From: Anaspis maculata
Taxonomy: Eukaryota > Arthropoda > Insecta > Coleoptera > Scraptiidae
Direction of reading: 5' to 3'
DNA length: 64,000 nt
Assembly: GCA_949128115.1 (NCBI GenBank)
Contig: OX421962.1
Span: forward strand, 102,268,836 to 102,332,835
Below, one piece after another: positions 23,413 to 34,080 of the stretch. Each line of letters starts with the position of its first letter. Within the stretch, counting starts at the first letter, position 1. Below the pieces are notes generated by a model. It did not search any database. It was not told the origin of the DNA and worked only from the letters and a program-made list of their open reading frames with translations. A program made the position numbers and the translations under genes.

Positions 23413-23640
23413 CCTCAAGAGTTCCTCGAGAGTTCCCCGGGAGTTCCCCGAGATTTCCCCTGAGTTCCTCGGAGTTCCTCCAGAGTTCCCCTGAGTTCCT
23501 CGGAGTTCCTCCAGAGTTCCCCTGAGTTCCTCGGAGTTCCTCCAGAGTTCCCCTGAGTTCCTCGGAGTTCCTCCAGAGTTCCTCGGAGTTCCTCTAGAGT
23601 TCCTCATGAGTTCCTCCACCTTGTACAAAAGAGTTCCCCA
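23413..23640. repeat. GAGTTCC minisatellite, array 2
   Basis: About 18 units of the same GAGTTCC word as at 18650, here organised as a higher-order alternation of CCTCCAGAGTTCC and CCCTGAGTTCCTCG (period about 36 bp, repeated at least three times). The right flank contains CTTGTACAAAAGAGTTCC and AGCGGTTTACCCCTCG. The same flank occurs beside array 1 but on the opposite strand relative to the array. The open minus-strand frame through it (122 codons) is a repeat artefact. Confidence 0.9.
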
Positions 23641-25739
23641 GCGGTTTACCCCTCGTCGAAAATATAGAAAGATGAGAAGACAACTAGTGACAGCGGGCAA
23701 TTAATTTATTCAAGTGCTAAAATCACGCGATTGACTGTTATGACAAACAATTTGGCGATTTGCAATACCAATTGATAAACCTAAAGTCTCCAGGTGGCAA
23801 ACGGCGCCGCAAGCGCCCCTACATGCAATCGCCCTATTGTAATAATAAAAAATGTATTGTCTCTCCGAACTTTTCTACACCTTTCTGTTTCTGTTGAAAT
23901 GGATACAAGAAATAATAATAATAATCCAATAGTTCAAAAAACGTATCCGAAACAGAAAAGAGGAGAATGTAACTTATATGTAATTAAGAAATAATGACAT
24001 AATAAAAATCCTCTCAAAATTGGAAATTGTACTTGGGTTTCATATCTATCATTTGATAAGTGATCCACTAGAAAAAGAAATTGATGAGTTTCTATACAAC
24101 AAATACGGCAAAATCTTAAAGAAAACAACCAACAAAAGCTTTAAGCTCCCGCAGACACAAACTCAATTTGTTTTTGGATCAACCAGTCCACGAATATCGA
24201 TGCTTTCAACGTTAAATAGATGAGTTTCTATACAACAAATACGGCAAAACCTTAAAGAAAACAACCAACAAAAGCTTTAAGCTCCCGCAGACACAAACTC
24301 AATTTGTTTTTGGATCAACCAGTCCACGAATATCGATGCTTTCAACGTTAAATAGATGTCTCTCCACTTTCGCCTTGAATGAACCAATTAGATTTATTAT
24401 TTGGTGATGAAAAGGCACATACTTAGTATAGAAGGTTTATTACTGACGTCTCTGGATACCGCCGGGAAAGTTTTGTGTCGCCCCACAACAGATTTTTTAA
24501 ATATTATTGATGGGCTTCATAAAAGATTCCATTATCTTATTATGATTTTGGTCCGACATTTTTGAATCACCTTGTATTTATGTGATTTTTTCAGAATTGC
24601 GCCCCTCTTTTCCCGCTCAAACTCGACTATCAGTTTATCACTTCATAGGTCGATTTTTAAGGAGTAGGTAGGCACATCTTTCTCGAGTATTGTCGTTTAC
24701 CTACCCTAAAGAGGAGAGGAGCTTTTTGATGAAAATGGTACTTTCTTGTTTCTTGACGGTATTGGATTATTCCATTGCACAAAAAATCTCCGCCGTGCAA
24801 AAAATAAAAAGACTAGCTGCAGGAACAAACTAGCAAAATAACAACAAATAAGAAATGTTGACAACAGCTTATTTCCGGACTAACAATACGTTACGATTTA
24901 TCAGAAAATTCAAAAAGTGGCACAATTCAGTTTTACCGTAGATCAATTATTTAGGTACATGATTTTGCAGAGCTTTAATAATTTATGCAGGATTCTAGTA
25001 AAATAAGGCAGTAATCAGTGTTGGCAGCTCCGCTTTTCGCCGCGGAGGGTGCTTATTGCGAACAACAACTGATGGGATCTCCAGTTCAGAGCTCCTATTT
25101 TTCTGGAGTCCAGAACTCCTATCTTTCTGGAAACGATCTCATGTAAATTCCACCTTGGCCAACCCCTCTCGATTAATTTCGATCAACTCCTAACTCACAC
25201 AACTCTAAAAGCACATTAGAGTCAGAGTGGAATACTTGAGTGTTCGCATCGCACCGGCGTGCTTATTGTGTTATGCGCGCACCTCGACCTATTTTTCGGG
25301 AGACGATCGTATTTAAATTTACCCTCGACTGACCCCTTCGGTATTAGGAAGTAGAAGGGCAAGGCGCTGTGAGAAGCTTATGTGAGGAACTAGTTTCAGC
25401 CCAAATATAAAAGACTAGGTCAAGTCAGGCCGCGAAGCCTTGAGCGAACCTTGAGCCAGTGTTTGGCGTTAGCCACCTCGGAAAGTTTCAGCTTTAAAAA
25501 GTAGAAACTTTTCAGGAGCCTTCATAGAAAGACTTCACAGCTTCTCACTTCCCAAGACTTCTGGTCACACTGGCTCTATATGTATCTTGAGAACGTATTG
25601 AGATATTGACACCCATTATACCTACCTACGAAGAAATACATTGGCTGTAATAAAAACACACAGTTTGAAAACTTCCGTGAACACAACACTTCTTGTAAAT
25701 TGCTGTTCGTTTTGTCGTAGCTGCCCGAAAGTGCCATGT
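23641..25739. other. no gene seen apart from the 136-bp duplication
   Basis: A diverged duplication of about 100 bp may exist between 25044-25180 and 25258-25350 (shared GTGCTTATTG, GACGATC/AACGATC and CCCCT words). Otherwise featureless. Confidence 0.45.
24083..24357. repeat. 136-bp tandem duplication, two near-identical copies
   Basis: The segment starting GATGAGTTTCTATACAAC at 24083 is repeated starting at 24219 with a single difference seen by eye (ATC versus ACC after GGCAAA). The first copy lies in the end of a 67-codon plus-strand frame with no recognisable product. The near identity points to a recent event or an assembly artefact. Confidence 0.9.
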
Positions 25740-26415
25740 ACAGTGGAAACACGATAGTTTTTGTCCGGTGTCTGTACCTTTTCCGGTTGTTTCGTTATCG
25801 CCGGGGGCGGCGTATGAGAGCGGCGTCTGTTGAAACCGTTTCTCCTGTAATGGCAAAGGGGCAGGAAACACGATTTGTTTTGTCCGGTGTCGTAATTTCT
25901 GTGGTTCTGTTTCTTCGTCGGGGACGCGTATGGGGGGCAGCGGCGCCGGCGGCTGGAACTATTTTTCCTGCGATGTCGAGTGGACAGGAAACACGATAGT
26001 TTTTGTCCGGGTCTAACTTCTGTGGTTCTGTTTCTTGCGCCTGGAGCGGCGTACGGGGGGGGGGCGCTGAAACTATTGTTCCTGCGATGTCAAATGGACA
26101 GGAAACACGATAGTTTTTGTCCGTTGTCTGTAACTTCTGTGGGGGCGGCGTATGGGGACGGCGACGGCTGAAACAATTTTTCCTGTGATGGCGAATTGAC
26201 AGGAAACACGCTGGTTTTCGTCCGTTGTCTGTAACTTCTGTGGCTCTGTTTTTTTGATCGGGGCAGCGTATGGGGGGCGGCGGCGGCTGTAACTATTTTT
26301 CCTGCAATGTCGAATGGACAGAAAACACGATAGTCTTTGTCCAGTGTTTGTAACTTTTGTGGTTCTGTTTTTTTCGTCGAGAGCGGGGTATGGGGGGCGG
26401 CGGCGTTCCAGGGTT
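25740..26415. repeat. GC-rich tandem array, six to seven units of about 100-122 bp
   Basis: Units share GGAAACACGATAGTTTTTGTCCG, an AACTTCTGTGG stretch, GTTTCTT, and a G-rich GGCGGCGTATGGGG segment. The ACACG anchor occurs near 25749, 25868, 25990, 26105, 26206 and 26325, giving periods of 119, 122, 115, 101 and 119 bp. G runs (up to nine or ten G near 26055) make part of each unit capable of quadruplex-like structure. Both strands have short frames through the array; none is credible as a gene. Confidence 0.85.
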
Positions 26416-26477
26416 TTGTCTTCCACGATAACTTTTCGTGCCCAACTATAAAACACAGCGTATGATGCGGCCGAAAT

Positions 26478-26560
26478 TAGGCCGTGGGTGGTGTAGTCAG
26501 AAAAGCTTTCTTCCACACGCCGGCCGTGCACCGGGGTTCGATCCCGCTGGGAAAACGGTT
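26478..26560 (+). repeat. tRNA-like SINE head (A-box and B-box)
   Basis: GTGGGTGGTGTAGTCAGAAAAGC resembles an A-box region. About 35 bp downstream CCGGGGTTCGATCCCGCTGG contains a good B-box (GGTTCGATCCC, 26535-26545) inside a plausible T-arm. An oppositely oriented B-box-like word (GGAGTTCGATCC on the minus strand, 26663-26674) follows. No anticodon stem of a functional tRNA can be drawn, so I call it a tRNA-derived SINE fragment. Confidence 0.45.
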
Positions 26561-27638
26561 TTTTCGTGGAACTGATTTTGTTCTGTATCTTATTCGTTGG
26601 TAAATACTACGTAATTTTTAGAGATAAAAAGTATCATTTCCGCAAAAAAACTTTCTCAGCCGAGGATCGAACTCCATTTAAGCAACGCTCCTTCAATGGA
26701 CCTTTTCAGAAGAGAGAGACAGATGCGTGCGCGCTCGTACCGCGCAGCCGGTGGTGTCTAGCTATAACGGCGCCTAATATCTTCAAGGGCAATTCCGTTC
26801 GTTATGAAGTGCGCGGCATCACACTGAGTACATGTGGGAGCTGTGACGTAAATCGTGCGAGAGAGACCGCCTTCATTGAAAAGGTTCATTACACCACCGC
26901 GGTAAAATTTCGGTCGCCACGTACTGTGTCGCCACGCATTGCCGAGTTTTTATCTTCAACTCTCCTGCCCCCACTCTACCTTCTTTTAAAATTTCAAACA
27001 TTACCTATCTTTTGATACAGCAAACTACCTAAAGGTAATAACAATCTTGTTTTGTCAAACATATTTCGAATTTTCTTAACCCACCCCTCAATCCTTTTCC
27101 AAACTCTTCCATTGTTAATCAAAGAGAAGTTTTCCCATATTCCCTTCCGATTCTTGAGAAATGGATTTCCGAGCAAAACAGGTCGAATTTTATTTCGAGG
27201 GAGGCATCTAATACACGTATTGCCAAATTTTCATCTTCAAGCCCTCCACCGGATCAAAGGGGACTTTTGATATGTTACAGTTTTAACCGATTAGGGCCGG
27301 TTTTGCATATTTTGAGCCTGTCACCAATTTATCCATCACCATATAAATCTAAAATATCCAGTCTACTTGACATATTCATCCGAACAACAAGCATACATCT
27401 TAATTTTATTAATAATCACTTATTTCTTAGAAAAGAACATCTCTAAGTTGGCTTTTTTGCGCTTTTGCAGTTTTTTTTCGTTCAGTCGTGTAGAACGGAA
27501 GCTGATAAGTTTGCAGGAAACAATTTCTATATGTAACTGATGCGACGAAAAAAAAAAGCATTGAAAGAGACCCCATATAAATAACACACAGGAACACAGC
27601 GGAAAACACGCAGGGGGGTTAAAAAAGTTGATTCCGTT
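26561..27638. other. no gene seen
   Basis: A plus-strand frame of 149 codons (26566-27015) overlaps the SINE-like sequence and has no domain. Two diverged direct copies of ATTGCC-AxTTTT-ATCTTCAA lie near 26938 and 27221. Confidence 0.45.
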
Positions 27639-27893
27639 TCAGTATTTGCCAAACAAACAATACCCGTGAAATGTGACGCGTATGTGACATCCAGCATTTA
27701 AGATCGCATCTGAACTAGAAGTAATGAGATTACACTTAACCATGCATAATCCCACCAGGGCAGCGTTGGCCTGGCCTTTCATCCGGTGGCAGATGGCGCA
27801 CGTCAGATTGACCATTCCAAAACACTGGACCGGCATAATGAGGAGCACCCCTGCTGCAATAATTGATAACAATATGCGCGAAATAATGAGCAA
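27639..27893 (-). CDS. candidate secreted cysteine-rich peptide, first coding exon (tentative)
   Basis: The 84-codon frame begins with a good signal-peptide pattern: a short polar start, a hydrophobic core (ILLSIIAAGVLLIM) and a small-residue exit (PVQCFG). It is followed by LTCAICHRMKGQ, then ALVGLCMVKC. The cysteine spacing C-x2-C-x14-C-x3-C and the CAxCxxM word loosely recall eclosion-hormone-type neuropeptides (C-x2-C-x12-C-x3-C), but the resemblance is weak and I give no name. Codon choice between about 27848 and 27750 favours G or C in third position, unlike its AT-rich surroundings. TATAAAT on the minus strand near 27932-27926 lies about 35 bp upstream of the ATG. A CAG at 27848 could instead be a splice acceptor, and GTTAAG after GLCM a donor. 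After that donor the frame loses coding character, so the true protein probably continues in another exon. It could still be a chance frame. Confidence 0.35.
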   Translation of the reverse strand: MLIISRILLSIIAAGVLLIMPVQCFGMVNLTCAICHRMKGQANAALVGLCMVKCNLITSSSDAILNAGCHIRVTFHGYCLFGKY

Positions 27894-29640
27894 TACCTAC
27901 CATTATGCTAGTGCATTAATCCCCAATTTATATTTCGAGCTCATTACACGAAACGTCATGCGTTACACACAATATGATAAAATCGTTTTTTTTTCTATGA
28001 CAGCTGACTGTTACCATTAAAGAGAAAATATACGAGATCCGAAGGCATCAGCAGCTCGGCTATCCCAATTACCTTAACCATAAAATTCGTTTTGATTATA
28101 CAAGACGTAAAAAGCAGCTGACTAGTAGCTAATTAGAAAAGCCAAGTCAACAAACTGTCCTGGTGTATAAGCGGCAAATAACGCATAGATAAACTTTTAA
28201 CTCGACTTTTAACTTTAATATTGTCAATCTTTCGCCGAGCGCGTGCATGAATACTAAATTAGCCACCTAAGTGGATTCAACTTGATCGGCAGTGAAAGTA
28301 AAATTTCGCTTTCGTTTTTTCAGTCATTAGAAATTAGAATCGGAACTTGCGTGGGTATTCACGCTTGCGGTTCAAGCCTTGCTCAGATTCCGTCTATGCG
28401 GTTTTTAATCTCGCTTTTGTTTGTGTGAAAAGAGTGCATGCAGGAAGCGCAAGTTGTGGAATGTGTGAGCATCATGTTTATTTTGCATACTTACCGCATA
28501 AAAAATGTGCTGCCATATTTAGCGCGTTTTATCCGTAATAATAATATTATGGTTGGTTGTAGTAAACATTTGCGCGGTTAATTCACGAAAATCGCTAATA
28601 ATAGAGTCTAGGTTGGCACAAATTAGCACTTCGTGCTTCATTCTTTTGATGTGTTTGTATACAGAGTGCCCTACTTTGAGTTTAGCGATTGTTGCAATAA
28701 CTATTAACTACTTAGTTGATTTTGAAAATCGAGCAGCCCGGAACGGTAAACGCTTGTCTTGGCCGATGGCCGTGTCCATTTGATTTCCAGGAATTTTTAC
28801 GAAATTACGATTTTCCTGGCATGGATCAGGATTAATGATCTAGCCCCAGTTAGAAGATGGAACACTGTTGAATTCATATCAATTGATCGTACCTTTTATG
28901 TTTTGTTCTTTTTTCGGAAGACTCCAGGAAGCCAGTGGTAAAGTAATAGACCCAACTATTTTCTGGCTCACCTGGTATTTATGTAGTATGTAGACGTAAT
29001 GCGATGTTATGAATTGATACGAGCACGCAAAAAGACTGGAAATCATCCAAACTAACAGCATAAATATTTTCGTTAGCAAAATGTGACAAAGATCAACTTG
29101 TAAATAACAACTTCAAACTTCAAAAGTGTCCTAATTTTTCTTGAAGTGAGTAAAGTACGCAAAACCATGAACGTGTTTCTAGTTTTATTTGCATCAATCT
29201 TTGTGCCAGTGGATTTTTCATCCACTGAATAGAAGCACATAACACTAAACACTCATCTGGTGGAATAAATAAATCCTGCTTTTATTTTTATGTCGGTTCA
29301 GTGGATGAAGTATAGTACACGAGTAACAAGTGATAATGCAGGAAGCAATTTTTTTTATGAGGAATAAGCCCGAAAATAAGCCCTATTTTTTGAGCCTTCA
29401 CGATTTCTTCTTCGATCCCTTGGTCTACGTGCCTTGTTTTTGTCCAAGGAGAGGGCTGCAATAAAAAATCTGTTGGATTGCAGGGCGTTGAAATCATGCA
29501 CTATTCCATCGATGAGCTAATTACAGCTCCTTGACGAAAATGTTCTGTGAGGAACTGTCACTTCCTCCAGACCTCATAAATACTTCCTCTTATTTTTGTT
29601 ATTTCAAGAGGACGGTCTTTTTTCCCCGCTACGCGCTCGC
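27894..29640. other. no gene seen
   Basis: AT-rich. Only short frames of at most 76 codons; none recognised. The minus-strand TATAAAT near 27930 is noted with the peptide candidate. Confidence 0.5.
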
Positions 29641-29810
29641 GGATTTTTAAATGTTGTCACTCAAGTTATATGAAGTTACCGAATGGAATTGTTAATTTGT
29701 TGTACTCCTCTATTTAATTTTATTTGAACAGTACCTTGAAAATGTTTACGAATTTTACTTACATGTGCAAAAGTGAGATTCCTGCACCACCCCTTTTAGC
29801 CCAGTCAAAA

Positions 29811-31412
29811 TAGGTTCTAACCGGAAATAAATTCGGAAGTTGACGAAATTTGGTGGATCGATGCAGAATTCAACGTAAAATAACATACAGAAATTCCCGA
29901 AAATTCCAAGGCTTGGCTTTTTTTCTAGGACCTATAAAAGAGCGCCATCCTTGAAAATTTTCGATTTTTCTGAATAACTTGTAAACTATTACCTTTAGGA
30001 CACAAAAATCATAGCAGCAAATGTAGCCTGTTGAATTCCCAAGAGATCAGTACTGAACTCATCACTTTGTGGTCAATAGTCTTCGAGATACAGCGTCTGC
30101 AAAAGCGCAGTAAAAATTACTAAAAATTAATTTCCGGATTTCACCTAACAATTTGCATAGTGTCAGTTCAGGGGCTGTAACGTGGAAAGAAAATGTGCGG
30201 ATTTCAATGTGTTTCACATGTTTGGAAAGCCAATTCAACATTTGGTATCACACTTTTGTCTAGAAGTCGCCAACTTGAAAATGGTACTTTTCCTCGACCT
30301 TTGAAATCGATACTTGATGTCCCAAGGAATCCCCAAAAATCGATTTTTTTCATACCATGCCATTTGCTCAATTTTTCACTTAAGGCAAAATCATCCAGGG
30401 AATATATGAAGAATTGAATACCAAAAAATAGCATGTTTTGGGATCTTTTTCCTAGTGATGGTTCCTGAGTTATATGGGTTGAAAGACTAAAACGACCTAT
30501 TTGGAAGAAAAGATAGGTGGTCCGGACACCAACTGCTGAATACTGTACGGACCTTGCATCTGATGATACAAAATGCCACTTAGCAGACATATTAAGTATA
30601 TTGATGTATTTTCCACGTTTGCCAAGTGGCATCTTAGACCTCAAATGCAAGGTCCTTGCAGTAATCAGTAGTTAGTGTCTGGATTTCCTATTTTTTTTCT
30701 AAAAAGGTCGTTTTAGTCTTTCAACCCATATAACTCAGGAACCATCACTATGAACGAGATTTCAAAACATGTTGTTTTTTTTGTATTCAATTCTCCATAT
30801 ATTCCCTGGATGGTTTTGCCCTCCTTTCAAAATTAAGCGAATGGCATGGTTAGAAAAAAAATGATTTTTGGGGATTCTTTGGGACATCAAGCATCGATTT
30901 CAAAGGTCGAGGGAACGTACCATTTTGAAGTTAGCGACTTCTAGACTGAAATGTGATACAGAATGTTGAATTGGCTTTCTAGACGTGTAAAACACATTGA
31001 AATCCGCTCATTGCTGTCCACGTTACAGCCCCTGAACTGACACTATGCAAATTGTTACGTAAAATCCGGAAATAGATTTTGAGTAATTTTCACTGCGTTT
31101 TTGCAGCCGCTGCATCTTAGAGACTATTGACCACAAAGTAATTAATCTAGTACTGATCTCTTGGGAATTCAACAGGCTACATTCGCTTCGCTGGTAGTTC
31201 TGTTCTAAAGGTAATAATTTACAAGTTATTCTAAAAAATCGAAAATGTTCAAGGATGGCACTCTTTTATGGGTCCTAAAAAAGAATCCAAGCCTTGGAAT
31301 TTCCGGGAATTTCAGTATGTTATTCTACGTTAAATTCTGCATCGATCCACCAAATTTCGTCAACTTCCGAATTTATTTCCGGTTCGACTCGATTTTTGCT
31401 TAATTTGACTGG
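29811..31412. mobile_element. 1.6-kb near-perfect palindrome with CCAGTCAAA ends
   Basis: The left arm (from CCAGTCAAAATAGG) and the right arm (ending TAATTTGACTGG) are complementary for about 770 bp each. Examples are the block at 29825-29900 against 31310-31385, CCTGTTGAATTCCCAAGAGATC at 30027 against its complement at 31155, and ATAACTCAGGAACCATCACT near 30735 against 30450-30475. Only about 30-40 bp at 30585-30620 are unpaired. No transposase is encoded; frames such as 30204-30650 are by-products. Because it interrupts an LTR-like sequence that is continuous in the sister copy near 34400, it is an insertion: a very long fold-back element. Confidence 0.85.
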
Positions 31413-31759
31413 ACTATTTCGTGCGGAAAAAAATAGAGCCGTACTATTTTTTTTTCCAATACCTCAGGCAACTCACGATTTTTTGAATTTTTTCTTGGTT
31501 CATTCTCTCAATCAGTCCTAATGCTAAACTAAACCCAATCCTTACACTAAATTACCTAGGAACCTAAGTTTCACTATTTACACAATATACAAGGCAGCAT
31601 GGAATGCTTCAGGGAGGACAAGTGAGCATACTGACCCACTTGATAAGGGTAGAGGAAAAAGTTCGGAATTTATAATTAATAATTCTACTTGAAGAAATGA
31701 ACAAAGAAGTTTCAGCGTTGTTTAAAGTTGACAATTGAGCAGAAGACAACAGCGCTCAT

Positions 31760-32412
31760 TAGATCTTGTCAAAAATTGAGGCGAAGTTTTTTAAACCTTT
31801 TGTCCATTTTTGAAGATCTTCGAGCTCAAAATTTGGCATAAGTGGAGACTGTTGCCGTACAAATCTCCACGACATGGTAAGAGACGACCGAAGCTCAAGA
31901 AATCCGGCGAAAATCCCGTAACTCCACTGACAGCGGTGCGAATGGCGTATTATCATGTGCGGCAGAAACCCGTCCCAGTTCCGGTGGCTGTCTTTGATAT
32001 AGGATCTAATAGCAGTTCTGATTGCTCGGTTGAATCTCTCAACAGGGTTTACTTGCGGGTGGTATTTGGTGGTATGCTGGATCTTTGCAACGTGTACTCA
32101 CCACAGTTCCCCACTAATGAACTTGCAGCCATTATCACTAACGATAAACTGAGGGACTCCATAGACCGGAAAAACTTCGCGTTCAAGAAAATCGAACATA
32201 AAAAATGGTTACGCTCTACATAGTGGGGACACCACTACATATTTTGTGAAAAGATCGGTGACTATTACTAAATAGATAACAAAAACCGCGCGATTTTTTC
32301 GTTTTTTATTCCCGGGTTGATTGGAGGTAGATGTCCAGGAAATGTGGTGTCTGCAATATCCTGTCTGAGTCGATCCCAGAGAACTAACACAGCAAGCCAA
32401 TTGATGAGGCAA
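31760..32412 (-). pseudogene. gypsy-type integrase remnant, left copy
   Basis: On the minus strand, going down from 32412, fragments read in order. First comes TDLFTKYVVVSPL, around the first catalytic Asp of a retroviral-type integrase core. Next are VYGVPQFIVSDNGCKFISGE (second Asp, DNG motif) and YHPQVNPVERFNR (third catalytic residue, Glu of VER). Further on, NWDGFLPHM and a degraded GFxFG-like region close the core. Several frame changes and a stop separate them. This order and these motifs are those of Ty3/gypsy integrases, which join the cDNA copy to the host chromosome. The copy cannot be expressed as one protein. The 3' LTR-like region follows on the same strand. Confidence 0.7.
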
Positions 32413-33309
32413 GAAAATCGACTTGATCTAATCGAGAAGACCTTGGCTCAGCAGAGTTCCCTTCGACGTTGCGGTTTTCTTTAGCCCAATTCTTTCAAGC
32501 CATGGTTCGTGACAATAATTTCAAAACATTTTCGCGATAATCAGCGAGCTACCTCGTGCTTTAATCATATAATAAGGCATTGTTAGCGACTTGGCGTTTC
32601 TCTAGAACGGCGAATTTCCGGAAAACGCACGAGGAGGTCCAACAACCTGGAAAAGCGGCCGGCACCGAAAGCAACAAGCAGAAATGAATCGGAACCCCCT
32701 CATAAAGCGGAAACGTGTGCCGAAAGTCATTGATCCGATCCGAAAGCACCTTCGACTCCACATTAGAGAGAAACTCCCAGGCCAGAGGCATGCGGTTTTT
32801 ACGTCCGTGTCGATATCCATTAGGTCTTGTGCAGGAAGAAGAATATCCGGATATTCCGCAGATACTATTCACTCTTGGTTGTAAAAATTCACCCGCGCGC
32901 TAATCGTTGACTTATTAACTTGATGATTGTAAATTATGCCGTGCGGCATGGCCTAGTAACTCGATGGGTTTCCAGGGAGGGATAATGGGATTTCCTGGTT
33001 TCCCGTCCGAGGCGTCGCACTTGCGGGAACGCACACGATCACACGGAGCCTTTCATGCGTGAAATTTTAATGAAATATTGAATATTTCACAATCAGTTTC
33101 GTAATTAGTAGTCAATATACCAGTAACATGTATGTGAACGATTACCCGATATCCTATGGTAAAACAGAATAATATTAACTTGACCATCAGACTGCAAGAA
33201 AAAGGATTTAGCTGCCATAAGATAGCTACGGCGTTTTTACGATTTCCACACATCCAGCCTTGAATGGCGTGAGAATATACCACATCTGTGAAGCGACTCA
33301 AATCTTCCA
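32413..33309. other. undetermined sequence between the two integrase remnants
   Basis: The minus strand at 32561-32872 and both strands around 32684-32903 have frames of up to 103 codons, none identified. A tRNA A-box-like CATGGCCTAGTAACTCGATGG at about 32947-32967 may mark another SINE fragment. The rest is unassigned. Confidence 0.35.
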
Positions 33310-34080
33310 GGGAAAGAATCAAGAATTTTGTTTCAAGAATAATAGTGAAGATTTGACGAGGAATGAGATGTATAGAATCCGGTAACAAGGAACTCCATAT
33401 TTGACGGTCTCTGGAGTCTTTCATTTTATCATTTGTGATAATGGCTCCGAGTTCATCAGTGGGGAATTCTGTAAACTATGTAGTGAGTACAGGATGCAGA
33501 AGATCTAGTATACCGCCTAATACCACCCGCAGGCGAACCCTGTTGAGAGGTACAGTTGGGAGCGAAATGATTCATACGGCACCGCTAGGACATTGGCTGG
33601 ATTTCAGAAATGTTAGCTATTGGATTATTCTTGAATGCCAGTTTTGACTAGAGATTTATCGTTATCAAAACTGGTATTCAAGAACGATCCAGACAGCTAA
33701 CATTTCCGAAATCCAGCCGACTTCCAAGTGGTGCCGTATGAATCATTTCGCTCCCAACTGTACAACCAAACAATCGGTACTGCTATTAGATCTCACATCA
33801 AACAAATACAAACATAAAGACAACCACTGTAAGTGGGATGCGTTTCTGCCACATGTGATACTGAACCATCCGCACCGATGTCAGTGAAGTGACGGGATTT
33901 TCACCGGCTTTCTTGAACTTCGGTCGCATCATACCATGTTGCAGAGATTTCCAAACAATCTTCACTTGGGGTCAACTTCAAGGTCAAGATTCTTCAAAAA
34001 TGGACAGAAGATTTAGAAAAGTTCGCCACAATTTTTTAAAAGGTACGTGTCAAGCTCGAGATCTTTCATGAGCGCAATTG
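33310..34080 (+). pseudogene. gypsy-type integrase remnant, right copy
   Basis: Plus-strand fragments read GTPYLTVSGVF, CDNGSEFISGEFCKLCSEY (33434 onwards, second catalytic Asp), then YHPQANPVER (33521-33550, third catalytic residue). After an inserted palindrome come NQTIGTAIRSHIKQ, WDAFLPHVILNH and TGFSPAFLNFGR (33892-33930), a hallmark of gypsy-type integrases. It has stops within the core and the insertion in the VER-N-T helix. It is the homologue of the minus-strand remnant at 31760-32412 and lies in the opposite orientation. The LTR-like tail follows to 34583. Confidence 0.7.
33554..33759. mobile_element. 206-bp palindromic MITE inserted in integrase
   Basis: AGTTGGGAGCGAAATGATTC at the left is complementary to GAATCATTTCGCTCCCAACT at the right. 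The arms continue (TACGGCACC, GGCTGGATTTC, AATGTTAGC) to a short centre around 33645-33670. GTAC flanks both sides (33550-33553 and 33760-33763), consistent with a target duplication. Removing it rejoins the integrase after NPVER with NQTIG, which proves insertion into an existing retroelement. Confidence 0.85.

Noticed and set aside
26478..26560. Functional tRNA gene
   Set aside because: The B-box is good, but acceptor and anticodon stems cannot be drawn; a SINE fragment is more likely.
26566..27015. 149-codon plus-strand frame
   Set aside because: It overlaps tRNA-like SINE sequence and has no conserved motif.
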